The position numbers and the translations under genes are program-made. This document shows, one piece after another, positions 1 through 11,642 of a DNA stretch of 64,000 nucleotides; the stretch's first letter is position 1; each line of letters begins with the position of its first letter. The notes beneath the pieces were generated by a model that was not told where the DNA came from, made no database searches, and saw only the letters and a list, made by a program, of their open reading frames with translations. This DNA comes from Lunularia cruciata (lineage: Eukaryota; Streptophyta; Marchantiopsida; Lunulariales; Lunulariaceae), in assembly GCA_948567375.1 (NCBI GenBank), contig OX419758.1, forward strand, positions 23,689,001-23,753,000. Direction: 5' to 3'.

Positions 1-2990
1 GTCCATCCTCACTTGTTGTCCCAATGATTGGTAGATTGATACATATATTCATGTAGCTTTGGTTAATATAGAATGTTTCATCTTAACCTTGGTGATCCTA
101 GTAGCATATGAATAGATAAATAAATCATATTATGTCAAATGCCAAATGGTGGTAGAGTAAGTCTAATTTTGATTTGTGAAATGGAGAGTTATTGTTTAGA
201 TTTTTGTGATTAGACCCCTTCCATTCTCTACTTCTTTTTTATGTGAGGTGCCTTGATATTTAGAGCATTGGTGCTTTAGTGTGCTCTTGGTAGTGAGGTT
301 GGAGTGATGACAAGTCAAACTACCTATATTTCTATTTGGTGAGGTAGGAAGTGATGTGGGAGTATGTTTTGTGATTGCATGTTATAGGTTGCCCTTCTCC
401 CTAGTGTAGTTATCATAGTAAGAGTTCCATTAGTAGATGGTGTTTGGTTGGTGGTGATAGTTGGTGGTTACAATTACAATTTGGAGTTTATCATTGTGAT
501 GGAATTCTTTGGGGATTTAAGAGGAGATTTTGCTCCAATATGAAATGTTTTACATAGATTGGTGCTCGATATCAACCCGTATATGAGAGAAGAGATTGAT
601 TTCAATTTGGAATTTCACATAAGAATTGGTTCAATTGAGAATGCACTTGGTACATTTCCATCATTGTTTTGGGACATGGACAAGATTAATGGGGGCCTTA
701 AAGGTCCAAAGTTCTCTTTTGATATAATGGGTACCATTGAGATGGATGAATTTCATAAAAATTTTTGATAATTGATGTGATCTACAACAAATATGGAACT
801 TGACTTTGTTCACACACTTCATGGTATGGAAGAGGTTGTTCTAACACTTGGAGGTTCCATCAATGGATGAATACCATGACAAGGGAGCTCACTTGGAAGA
901 GATAAAGTTATGGAGATAATATTGATCTCTAAACTACATCTTTATCACTTTAGGCTTGGTTTTAAGGGTAAATTGATAATACCCACAAGTTTTAGCTCTA
1001 AAAGCATTGGTGTATCTGATGGAGATGCACTAGTTGGATATGGTGCTCACAAGTAGAGGTACCACTATAGGATGTGGTGTAATATTGTGGTTTAACCTCA
1101 TGGTAGAGCTCTTCCAATGCTTGAGCTAAAACTACAAAGGAGGTAGATTGACAAGCTTAAGAGCTTGCAAGAGTTCCAACAAAAGGTTGGAGAGAGTTTA
1201 TGTAAGGCATACACTTGCATGAGATGGCTAACCAATTTCACCAAGAGAGTTATAGGGCCCAAGAAATCTAGTTTTGGTACATGATACTAGATAGGGAGTT
1301 GAAATATAAAGTACATAATGTTACATTACTATAGCTAACGTTACCAACTTTGGTGGTGATTTTTGGTATGATTGAGCATATTGAGCTCAACATGGTGAAG
1401 TAGAGAGTGGTGACATTTAGATTTGGTGGGGAGACCTCATCTATAATTGTTACTTCTTCTAGAGTGCAATAGAATATACCACACCTTGTTAGGTTTTGAG
1501 GGTAGAGGAGAGAACTCTGATATAATGGGGCAAGTGTGGCCTCCTAGTGTACCTAGACCCCTACTCCTATTTTTGGTTAGTAGCAACCAATGGATCATAT
1601 TGTTGCTTGTTGGACTTGTGGTGAACCTTACCAAAAGAGAGAGTGCCTCTAAGGTAGTGGGCATGATACCCTTAGAGTGCCATAGCCAGCTTAGAGACAA
1701 TGTGACCATTTCCACAAATTTGGTCATACTAGTAATTTCACCTCCACCCTGAGTTAAATTGTAGGTAGGGTTACTATTGCAAGTCGTAGATGAGCTCCAA
1801 GTCATGGAGCATGAGGTGGTAGAGGATCTACCTCAATACCTATCCTTTCTTTTGATATAGCCATTGCTACTCAAATTGAGCAATTAGAGTGGAGATTGGC
1901 TAGTATAGCTATAGCTCAAAGGAGATCAAATTTAGGCATTGAAGCTTCCACCTCTTATGCTAGTGATAGAGATGTCCAAGACTTTATCTATGGAGCAACA
2001 TAGGTAAATGCATCTATTGTAGTGACTAGGAGTGCAATACATGCTCTAGAGCTTAGAGAAGCATCAATGGAGTTGGATCCACACAGAGGAGAGGCTAGTA
2101 GATAGGTCAGACTTCCCCAATCTTTTACACTCTCTAAGGCATTAAAGACAACATTCATGGCTGCTAGATGTCCTAGTGCAAGTGTGATAGGTGGTTATGG
2201 AGTGCATGATGAACTAGATACTAGTCAATCACCATCTACTATACATATTGAGTCTAACATGATGTTTCAAAGCAACTTAGTTGATTATGCCCTCTCCTTT
2301 ATTCTTAGTCAATACCATGTTTACATTGGGAATTGAATCAACTCTAGTGTTCTAATTGGCTACCACATTTTGTGAGAACAAAGATGATATGGTTCCTACT
2401 TTTAGAGTAGAGGTGGTTGATGGTGAGATTGACTTGGTTGAGGAGTATGGGATCAATTACTAGTGGCTTATGGAAAGCAACAATTGCTTAGCTAGAGGAA
2501 TTACCAGATATCTACATTTGAGCAAGCTCATTTCATACTTGGAGTTGTCCTATTGGACAACTAGAGTGGAATTTCCATTAGGTGGGACATTCAAGGAAGG
2601 TCCATACATCATAGAGGGTCTTATTAGACTCTAATGCGCAACCTCTTATGTTGGGGAAGGTTGTAGTTGTTGGTCCTGAGTTACAAAACACCAATGTGTA
2701 GAGGTGTTTATTTTAGATCCAAACATCCAAACATCTCTAGGGGGATTCTACACAATATATCACATGTGAGAGCTCAGGCCATTATGATAATAATAAAGTC
2801 ATATGATGTACTTGTTCATAAAGAATTGTTATGTCCCATGGGTTTTAGCATTTACTATTAAGAGGAGATAGCTTCTTATAGATTAGGCTAGCGGTCAAGT
2901 GAGGGATGTGTATGTCACTTATTGGTGGGATTTAGTAGTGGTAGTCTTGGCTGATTATATTCAAGGACCATGGCATCAATTTTAACTTTC
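1..2990 (+). mobile_element. E1: partial LTR retroelement (LTR tail plus gag region)
   Basis: The first ~480 bases match, in opposite orientation, the inner ends of the long LTRs at 13840-15641 and 41300-43149, so they are the 3' end of a long LTR cut by the window edge. Downstream, 480-1830 matches the reverse strand of 39911-41290. Coding traces are gag-like and broken by stops. 1830-2990 is a continuation with no recognisable pol motif. Orientation follows the shared order LTR then gag. The family name E is mine. Pol was not found, so this may be a gag-only, non-autonomous family. Confidence 0.6.
559..1830 (+). pseudogene. Degenerate gag with zinc-knuckle remnant (E1)
   Basis: A short open stretch starts at 559 (69 codons), and further gag-like segments follow in changing frames. 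At 1608-1646 a CCHC-like knuckle reads CWTCGEPYQKREC, with tyrosine where histidine is expected. The minus-strand copy near 40,100 reads CWTCGRPHRKRES, with histidine present and the last cysteine changed to serine. The two copies together point to an ancestral C-x2-C-x3-H-x4-C nucleic-acid-binding knuckle. The N-terminal part resembles nothing I can name. Stops and frame changes make it non-functional. Confidence 0.5.
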
Positions 2991-3514
2991 AATGGTTCCA
3001 TTCTTGGCCTAGTGTAATCCTCCAAGGACAAGAGAAGAGAGAAAACACAGATTGCATACTCAAACATTCGATGCCCCAAGGGAGCACCTTCTCTTTATTA
3101 TATAGACAAAGGATCTCCTCCAAGGAAGCTCCACTATAGGATTAGGGACACAGATAGGTGACATGTCAGCAAGCTCCACCCTTGGATTACTTACTTGGAT
3201 GGGTGACCTGTCTGGTCTAGGTCCTATCTGGTTGGTTAAACAAGCTTTGACCGGAAAAAATCTTTTAGGGAATCTTCCTATAGGAATCTCAGAATCACGT
3301 GAGTAAGGTACCATTGGAAAGCTCTCTACAAGACAAAGTAGGGGGAGGGAAGGCCAGCCTTTCCTCTGTTGGGGGGGGGGTGCTCACACATTTTGAGGCC
3401 TAATTCATCCGTTTAGGCCTCCAAAATTGCCTTCAAGATTTCAGACATATTTTGGTTCCTACTCTATTAGTAGAAGTCCCCTTTTGGTGATACCTCTTTC
3501 TGATCTGTTTAGTC
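2990..3514 (-). repeat. F1: truncated chromovirus LTR (minus orientation)
   Basis: This stretch matches 28230-28788 in the same orientation. Shared landmarks are the AAGGGAGCACC/AAAGGAGCACC block, TTTATTATATAG, and the pair TTCATCC...TTAGGCCTCCAAAA. The 28-kb copy abuts a gypsy chromodomain end, which identifies it as an LTR on the minus strand. Here its 5' end is lost at ~3514, where the sequence changes to family A internal sequence. The left limit near 2990 is approximate. Confidence 0.55.
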
Positions 3515-3773
3515 AGACCAAATTTGAAATATGTGTGCTGAATAGAAAGGTGTCTAGGCCAAATGGCTTAATGAAAAGATCAAAAATTTTGTAGGGAGGG
3601 ACACCGTGAAATTGTGATCACTTGTGCAAAATTTTGGAGGACTATCACATACAAGTTGAGAGGTCTGAGTGAAATTGTGAGGAAGGGTCAATTTTGCAGA
3701 GTAGAGATCTCATGCATGAGGAGTTTGAGAGCAACAAAAAGTATGTTTGAGTGTTTAGATTCATCTTGGGAAC

Positions 3774-4247
3774 ATGGAGGGTCACCAAGAGTGGAAATTG
3801 AGACTATGCAAGGTTCCCCAAGGGTTTGAGGTGATTGTAGGAGTAGATTTGAGGAAAAGAGAGTTTACAATAGAATTTGAAGAGAGTCTTGAGAGGATCC
3901 AAAAACCTACACCACTTGGAGGAAAGAGTGAGTCTAAGTGCTTTCTATGTAGAGAGAAGGGACATAAGGCAAGTTCATGTCCATTGACCTTTGAGAGCAA
4001 GAGATTGAGGGAAAGGAGAGGCTTACTTGACTTGGGTTTGCATGTTGGACCTTCTTCACCAAGATTGGGAGGGAGAAGATCTAAGACCAAGGAGTTGTGT
4101 GAGGTTTGTGGAGTGGAAGGACTTCCAAAAGGACATGAGTGTAGTGGAGTAAAATCAATTTTGGAGACTTTGGTGAAGGATCTTGGAGAGAGTCTTAGTA
4201 CAGTTACAGAAATACTACCACCTTCATCAGCTAGTTCTCAAGATTAG
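3774..4247 (+). pseudogene. A1 ORF1: zinc-knuckle protein upstream of gag
   Basis: This 157-codon frame starts at ATG 3774. It contains a canonical CCHC knuckle, CFLCREKGHKASSC (3939-3980), and a second cysteine/histidine cluster, CEVCGVEGLPKGHEC, at about 4098-4142. The A2 copy at 37910-38314 (minus) keeps both, with G for R after the second cysteine of the first knuckle. It lies ~235 bp before the main gag ORF in both copies, so it is a genuine family trait. CCHC knuckles bind nucleic acid, but a separate knuckle ORF ahead of gag is unusual. The true start may be further upstream, because an earlier frame (3614-3829) overlaps it. Confidence 0.55.
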
Positions 4248-4483
4248 TGATGGAGATAATCTTTCAACTTATGGATAAACTATCCATGAGGGTTTGATTA
4301 ATATGCACTCTAGAATTTGATGTTGCTATAGAAATCTTGGAGCAACCTGAAACTTTTGTGTTCCCTAGGGTGGATTACTCTCAAATGGTGTTAGAAATGC
4401 ACATACTCTATTAGTTATGGAGTGAGAGAAAAGAAAAGAAAAGAAAAGAAAATTGAGAGAAAGAAAGATAATGAGAGATTAAG

Positions 4484-5560
4484 ATGGGGAAACTTCCGGT
4501 TTTCTTTGGCAAGGATGGAGAAGATGTGGAGGCCTTTGTGAGAGACTTCAAGAGAGCTTGCATAAGAAACAATGAGAGGAGGAAGAATGAGTGGGCCTCA
4601 TTATTACCAGATTTCTTTGAGAATGCAGCACTTACATGGTATGAATCAGAATACCAAAAGAGAGAGAGGAGTGATGGGGAAGTGGAGTCTTGGGAGAATT
4701 TGACTTCAACACTCATTGAGAACTTTCTTCCTAATGAGAGTTATGAGAGATTGATGAGTAAGGTTACATTTCTCAAGCAAGGAGATGGAGAGAAAGTGAG
4801 AGTTTATGTGGAAAGAGTGGAAAAGTTAGAGTCAAGATTTTGCATAGTGTTGAGGAAGGATGGGGATGATGTGGAGACTACTATGATTGGCATAGGGGCC
4901 ATACTTGCCAAGAATTTTGTGGGAGGATTGAGACCACAAATTAGAAGCAAGGTGAGATATGAGAAACCTTCTTCCAAGGTTGAAGCTATCAAGATCGCAA
5001 TTTGTATGGAGGAGAGTTTGGAAGGGGATGAGAGTGATTTGGTGGTGAAGGAGGTTGTGCATACTCCTCAAGGCTACAAGTATGGTGGAACTTCTGATAC
5101 TTTGGTTGCAAGGGTTGCACCACAAGTAGAAGTTGCTCCAGTTCTTGCACCTCCACCAAAAGATCCACTTCAAACCATCACAGAACAACTTGCGGATCTC
5201 AAGATCAATATGGTGCAACTATGGGAGAAGAGAGAGGTGGATCAGAATGTAGGGAGAAGGTCTAGGAGTTATGGAAACTATCCATATAGAGGAGGCCAAC
5301 CAGCCAAAAATTTCAATGATAGAAATTGTTTTGGTTGTGGAGGAAGAGGCCATATCCAAAGGAATTGCCCAAATTCTACTTACCATGGAAGAAGGAGTTA
5401 TGAGAGAGCCAATAGAGGGAAAGAGGGAGGTAGTGAAACCCAAGTGGCTCCTTATTCAAACACAGGTAAGGAGATAACATCCATAGATGAGGTTGAGAGC
5501 AAGTATGAGAAGGGAGAGTGCTCAAACTCCAAGGGTCTTAATTTGGAGCTTTTGGCATAA
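4484..5560 (+). pseudogene. A1 gag (retrotransposon capsid/nucleocapsid)
   Basis: A 358-codon frame starts at ATG 4484. The N-terminal ~200 residues fit the retrotransposon gag domain: a GKDGEDVEAFVRDFK-type start, then ALTWYES, a leucine/glutamate-rich middle and a basic stretch. A perfect CCHC knuckle, CFGCGGRGHIQRNC, is at 5327-5368. The frame stops at TAA 5558-5560, where the A2 copy reads on into protease (522 codons, 36092-37660), so the stop truncates a longer gag-protease protein. The leader just before it is AAGAAAA-rich. Confidence 0.8.
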
Positions 5561-6374
5561 GAGAAGAAGAGAGCTCGTTTTGCAAAGGATGTTCACTCTT
5601 CTCAAGGATTTACTCCAAGCAAGGATACTCCTATGTCTACTAGGAGCACTCGCACCTCAACACCATCAACAATAAAGACTCCAAGGAAGAAGTTGGGGAT
5701 GGAGGACTTCTTGATCTCAAAGCAACAATGGAACTACAATGTGTTGGAGGATGTTGGTAGTCACAAGGCTAACATCATAGTGGGCAAATTGATTGCTTTG
5801 AACCCTACCTTGAGAAAGGAGCTTAGAGGTGGTTTGAGCTCTACAAGGAGCAAGAGGAAGAAGAAGGAAAAAGCTCTAGTATCAATGGGGGTTGTAGATT
5901 CCAAGCCAGCACCATGGGAGGCTTGTGAATATGCCTCTAAGATTGATGTGATGGGAATGATCACAACATCAAGGATACATTGGTTGATGGAGGATAAGCA
6001 GTAAATGCCATGTCAAAAAGTTTGATGAAGAAGTTGGGTATGATACCCTCAAGACCTTCAACATTTGTGGTGAGCATGGCAAACAATCAACAAGTTTGAT
6101 CAGTAGGGATGATGGATAAAGTGGTAGTTTCAGTTATGGGAGTTCAAAATCTCATGACTTTCCAAGTCCTAAAAGATTCAAGCTATGACTTACTTCTTGG
6201 GAGGCCATGGTTGAGAGCAGCACACACAACTGATCGATGGCACAAAGGGTACTTGAGGATTGGGCCATCAAACCATAGAGTCATAGTTCTTGTGACTAAC
6301 ACCCCAACACTTCACATTCAGATACACCATCTTCTGATTATTGGGAATAAGATTTTGAAGAAGGAGCTTCAAGT
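5561..6374 (+). pseudogene. A1 protease region, broken
   Basis: This stretch matches the gag-protease junction of A2 in shifting frames. The aspartic protease active-site codons read V-D-G-G-stop: TAA at 5995-5997 stands where A2 has TCA (serine). A downstream segment at 6109-6300 carries YDLLLGRPWLR, typical of the C-terminal part of retroviral-type proteases (ILGRPWL). Both parts are expected in a gypsy protease, but it cannot be made intact here. Confidence 0.65.
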
Positions 6375-7859
6375 GTGGACACAAGCATGGAAGAGGAGAC
6401 TTCCACGGAGGAGGATGAATCTGAATCGGATTCAGATGTGTATTCTTTGTGTGATATGGATTTTGCACCTAAGCCAGAGGTTTTGAAGGACCCAGATAAA
6501 TCACCATTGACACTTGAGGAGGTAGAGAGAAGGTTAGCTACCCTTAAGTATGGCCCAAATGTTACCAAGGAGGAGAAGGTGAGATTTGAGGAGATTTTCC
6601 ACAAGTTCATCCATGTGTTTGCTTTTAGTTGCAAGGATTTGAAGGAAGTCACCTTGGAGGAGCACAAGATAGAAGTGGAGTCACATGCAAGACCAATCCA
6701 CCAAAAACAACATTGCATTAGCCCACCAATATCTTTGGTTGTGAAGGAGGAGATTGATAAGCTCAAGGAGGTTGGATTTATCTTTGAGGTAGAGAATTCA
6801 GAAATGGTGTCTCTAGTTGTCATTGTGAAGAAAAAGAATGGCAAGCTTCGGGTATGTGTGGATTACAAGAAGCTTAATGGTGTTACCATGAAGGACTATT
6901 ACCCATTTCCATTCATTGATGAGATCTTGGAGGAGGTTGTAGGTCATGAGAGGTACAGTTTTGGAGATGGTTATAGTGGATATAACCAAATCAAGATTGC
7001 ACCAGAGCATCAACAACTCACCACATTCACCACACCTTGGGGAACTTACGCTTTCAAGGTCATTCCTTTTGGGCTTTGCAATGCTCCAGCCACATTCCAA
7101 GGGTTCATGAACAAGGTATTTGAACCTTTCATTGGGAAATTTGTGAGAGACTTCATTGATGCCTTTTGTGTCTATGGGAGCAAGGAGGAGCACTTTGAGC
7201 ACGTAATCAAAGTCTTGCAATGCTTGGATGAGGCAAATGTATCACTCAACCTAGAGAAGTGCATTTTTGGATGTGAAGAAGGTCTACTTTTGGGGCACAT
7301 CATCTCCAAGGATGGAATAGCAATTGATCTTGAGAAAATGAGGAAAATCTCAGACCTTCCATTCCCTTCAAGCTTGACAAAGTTACGCCAATTCTTGGGG
7401 ATGGTTGGATACTATAAGAGGTTCATCTTCTCATTTTCCAACCAGGCTTATGCATTGACCATCTACATGAAGAAGGGTGTATATTACATGGTGATTTTGG
7501 AGGACAAGGAGGCTCTCAAAGCTTTTGAGGAGCTCAAACAATCCCTTGTTGTAGCTCCAATTCTTGCTAAACCTGATTGGAGTAAGCCTTTCATCCTCTA
7601 CACTGATGCTTTTAATGAAGCTATAGGATGCACTCTTAGTCAATTAGACCAAGATTTGCATCATCATCCAATAGCTTATGCTAGTAGGTAGATGGTTTCA
7701 ACAGAGAAGAACTACTCTGTCACGGAGAAAGAAGGGTTGGCAGTGATCTTTGGTCTCAAGAAGTTTAGACACTACTTGACTAGAGGGAAAGCCACCATTG
7801 TCACGGATCACAAGGCTTTGAAATACATCTTCAACAAGCTTAATGTTGAAGGGAGACTA
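6375..7859 (+). pseudogene. A1 reverse transcriptase and RNase H (N-terminal part)
   Basis: A 438-codon frame begins at 6375. After an acidic spacer come VKKKNGKLRVCVDYKKLN, GYSGYNQIKIAPEH, PFGLCNAPATFQ and the catalytic box. The box reads FIDAFCVYG: GCC at 7161-7163 replaces the second aspartate codon (GAC in A2), so the polymerase site is dead. LLGHIISKDGIA and LRQFLGMVGYY follow. RNase H starts near 7580 with ILYTDAFNEAIG (aspartate kept). A TAG at 7689-7691 interrupts it, and the frame resumes to TDHKALKYIFNK, where G1 enters at 7860. Confidence 0.85.
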
Positions 7860-8427
7860 TGTGGTGCCCACATTTTTTGTTTTTTTTCAAAATAAAGGAG
7901 AAGGAGTTGTATAGAGAAGTCGGATTGCGCCTGTATGGCCAAAGAAAGCAAAGAAAGGAGTCTTCGGGATGAAACCCAAAGTAAAGTGACTTCGGGTCAT
8001 AAGGCAAAGTACTCAAAAATGTCTTGTCAGCATACAACCCAAAGTAAATTGTCTTTGGATCGGGGGAGCTCAACCCGAGGTGAAGACAGTCTAACAACCT
8101 TTTGTCAGGGCGAGAAATTCAAGAAGGGGCCATTTGAAAACTGGTGGCTCATACGCGCAAAGGTTGATTGACAGTGACAAGTGCATGTTGGAGGTGTGAT
8201 TTCTTGGTAGGAACTCAAAGTGACGGAAGACGAAGAAGCTCAACTCTATAAAAATCAAAACTACAACGACAAAATGTTGAGCAATTTTCCTTCGCCGTTG
8301 AGGAGTCATCTTGTAGGTGATTGGGGAAAGGGGAATAGAGTTGGACTCATGTTAGTGCGCAAGGGCAAAGTTGCAAGAGTGAAATCGAGAAAGAGTGAAA
8401 TCGAGAGAAAGTGAGAAAGTAGAAGAG

Positions 8428-10850
8428 ATGGGAGGAGGGAAGAAGAACTCCAAATTCGCAGTGAGAAATCATACGATTCAGAGATTAGATGTGATAGCGA
8501 GGATCAAAGTCTTGAGCCGACTTTGGATCACATTTCTGGCATGGAACTGGAACGTGAGTTTTCCAGGATTCATGATAGAAATCATCAAGAGTAAGTGTCT
8601 CGATGGACCCGAGGAAGAAGGGAAGAGAGGAAATCTGGCTCGCTGGACAAAGTCGGATTGGAGACTCGTACTCGAGAAGGAGGCAGGCTCGGAGCAGGGA
8701 GCCACGTTCTTGGGGAAAGGAGAGATAGCCCAAGAGACGTAGGAGGTGAGAGATGCCTTCTCGTCAAAAAGAACAAAGAATGGGTACAAAGTTGAGAGTT
8801 ACAAGGATCCAGTGAAGAGAGAGATTGTGAGTGCTCTCATGGCAATCTTGAAGCCGGAGAGAACGACTTATGTGATGTTCTTCCATAAGTTGTTTGCAGG
8901 AGAACCTATCAATTGGGCGAGGTGTTTTCATTGGAGAACAAGGCAGATGGTGTGGAATTTGCGGGATAAGTCGCCTCCACACTACATTGTGCCGTTTGCA
9001 GCACACTTCTACCTCAAGCTCAATTTACTAACCTCGGCGGAGCGGACTCAGATGGTGTCGCACTTCCATCCTGATGTGCGAAAGGAGGTGGATGTCGAGA
9101 GCAGCAGTACATTCTCCAAATCCAGAGCACCGACGACTACTACGCAAAGACAGGAAAGAACGTGGAGGTCGTAGTGAGTACCCCGACAAAGAAGAGGAGT
9201 CGGCAAGGAGAAGCCAAAGACAGCAAGAAACCCCAGAAGATGTAGAGAAGTAACCCGAGGTGAAGTATGGTGGTAATTGAGTCGGAAGATGAAGACTCAG
9301 AAGGCAAGGCCGAGCTCAAGATGGAGGACTCGAAACATGAGGAGGAACCTCAACTGACATTGCAGAGTGGAGATAAGAGCAATGACAGTGAAGAAGGAGG
9401 AGAGATGACATCGGTGCTAGCGGCTAATGAAGAAGAAGAAGAAGTGCAAGCCGAGTTGGAGGCCGAAGACAACTCACCGTTGGAAGATGAAGTTCCGGTG
9501 CCCGAGGAAAGGAAGATCGCAGTGCAGCAAGGGGTGCGCTCAAGACGTAAGGTGGAGTGTGAAGTGGGGCCGAGTAACGTGAAGAAAGAGGCAGAAGAAA
9601 GCTCGGGCAGTGAGGCATCAATCCCGATACGACAACTCCAGAGAAGAAGGTGAGTATCAGGAGAACACGAGGAGAGAAGAGAGACCACTCAATGGGCGGA
9701 AGTAGTTGCCGGTGATGGAGTCAATTACCTGCGAGAGGTGGTGTGTCCTCTGTTGGTGAAATTGGAGTACAAGAAGAAGAAGATGCAGTCGACTTGTCCA
9801 GAGGTGAAAACTGTTTTGCAGGTCTTATCAAGATTAGAAGAAGAGAACTCGGAGTTGAAGAGAAGTATAACCCGAGGTGAGGAGGAGAGAGAAGTACTGC
9901 GAGCGGAAGCAGTAGAGAGAAGTTAGGTAACTGAAGACCTGAAGAGAGAAGTAAATTATCAAGAGGATCTTGTGAAGAAAATTGACATAGCAAGAGAGAG
10001 ACAGGTAGCTGAATTTGAAATCTTGAAGCAGCAATTTGCTGATTCAAGAGTAGAAGTAATCCATGCTATGGCGAGGGTAGCAACAAAGGATCAAGAGCTC
10101 AATAGAGCGATGGAGAGTATGGAGTAGAAGAAGCAACTCTGGCAAAGAGAGTTGGCTACGCGGTATAGAGAAGAAGAAAGATTACGAGAGTTACTTCATA
10201 ATCAGGAAGAAAAAGTTGTACAGAAGGAGAAGGAGAAGGAGACGGTGAAAGCCAAGTTTGAGGTAGAGTTGGTGATCTACCAAGAGGAATGGCTTGCAGA
10301 TTGGGAACGAGAAAAGAAGACAAGATTGGAGCCATTGAAGGAGATAGTCCTCATGGTGAACGCGATGTTAAGTACAGAAGCCAACGTTTGAATTGAAGAA
10401 GCACGACTACACGAGTTAAAGCTGTTGGTGCAGGAGACAAGGCGCAAACAAGCAAAAGACACCGAGAAGAATGCCTTGTTAATAAAACTAAGAACTTGTG
10501 TAGACAGAAAGGTTTAAGAGGTAGAGGATAACATTTCAATTAGATTAGACTTAGTGAAAATAGAGTTAGAAAAACTTCGGAAGGATGTTAGAGCAAAACC
10601 CGAAGTAGATAACATAGGAGTCCAAATGTCTTTGGAGTTACCATTAGAGACATTAGAGAAGAGTGGGTCGGGAGATAAGGAGTTAGATAGATTACCCATT
10701 AGTGATATTTCAGATCAGGGAAGAGAATTGCTAGATCTAGTAGAAGAAGTAGACGATCTGAAACCCGAGGAAAAGATAGTATGAAGTAAGATTACTTTGG
10801 GTTCAGGTTTGAAAGCTGAGGAAGAAGTAGACATCGGATCGGATTTGTAA
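8428..10850 (+). pseudogene. G1 coding region: acidic, coiled-coil protein
   Basis: Consecutive frames give one protein-like path. A basic N-terminus begins at ATG 8428. A segment at 8746-9174 carries EPINWARCFHWRTRQMVW, resembling domains seen in plant transposon-associated proteins. A very acidic stretch follows at 9267-9653 (runs of E, D and S). Long heptad-like, E/K/R-rich coiled coil comes next (9738-9926 and 10152-10391). A tail at 10554-10784 (NIGVQMS...) is conserved in G2 (27112-27426). At least three stops or frame changes break it (for example TAG at 9924-9926 and 10126-10128). I do not recognise the family. A gag-like or structural role would be inference only. Confidence 0.5.
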
Positions 10851-11642
10851 CAGATTTGAGATTTGAAGAGGCAGATATGAAGAGGTGCATTGTCATTTCG
10901 GATCTGCAGGTTACAAGAGTTTTTGTAGAACGGTATAGTTGTTAGAACTGTCAATTGCTTCACTACTTAAGAGTGGCATTCGCAATCTAATGTTGTTCAG
11001 TGCTCATTATTTCTAAAAATAGATAAAGCAAAGTGCTGTGAAGCAATGCTCGTCGCTTGAGCTTGATTCCGAGTATCAACTTTGTGTTTGTGTTTGTGAG
11101 TGTGTGGAGAAATTTGAAGTGCAAGTCAGTGTGCTTGTTGGATGTTGGATTCCACAGCCTTGATCTTCATTTTGTGTGTTTGATCCTTAGTGAAGTGCAA
11201 TCGAAGCAATGCCTTGACAGATCTGAGAGGAATTGTAGTGTTGGTAGTATTCTGCATTTGTGAGTGCAGTGCAAAGTTGATGTGAAGCAATTTCAATCAA
11301 GGAAGTTGTGCCTTTAGTGGAGGGGTGGAACAAAATTCTGAGGCGAAGTCGTTTTGCAGTGAAGTGCCGTTTTCGGGAGAGCCTGAATCATCACAATCAA
11401 GATTGTTTGGAAAGATTTGATGGAGTTGTGATTAAGGAGTGTTAATTTGTGACAAGATTGCGGATCAGTGCTTGTTACTCTCTTCTGGGTGTGGTTTCTA
11501 CTTGAGAGATTAAAGACGCAACCAAGAAGAACTACATTGTTATTTTTTGACTTTGTATTTGGATATTTCTGACTCGTATCTCTACGAGAACAAACTTTAC
11601 TTACCCGATTACCGCAAAAGTGATATTTGCCGGGTTGTCACA
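10851..11642 (+). other. G1 3' non-coding region
   Basis: About 790 bp follow the last coding trace. They are highly similar to the reverse strand of 26308-27110 in G2, including the terminal ~60 bp (ACTTACCCGATTACCGCAAA and on to TTGTCACA). This is the best-conserved part of the family. A 68-codon open frame (11057-11263) is also present in G2, but I see nothing protein-like in it. Confidence 0.6.

Larger units (their letters stand above)
7860..11642 (+). mobile_element. G1: non-autonomous element with TG..CA ends and 5-bp target duplication
   Basis: The insertion is exactly bounded: GACTA occurs at 7855-7859 and again at 11643-11647, and A2 has the uninterrupted site. The inserted 3783 bp begin TGTGGTGCCCACATTTTTTG and end GCCGGGTTGTCACA. 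TG...CA ends with a 5-bp duplication are the signature of retroviral-type integrase, yet I see no terminal direct repeats inside. A possible TATA box (CTATAAAAAT) lies near 8245. Coding potential runs from ~8428 to ~10850 in several broken frames. The second copy G2 (26308-28229, minus) shares both ends. It could be a very long solo LTR or a short-TIR element. It is richer in CpG than the host element A1. Confidence 0.75.

Noticed and set aside
7860-11642. Plain LTR retrotransposon with normal LTRs
   Set aside because: The start sequence TGTGGTGCCCAC is not found again near the 3' end, and no ~300-1000-bp direct repeat was seen between the two ends.
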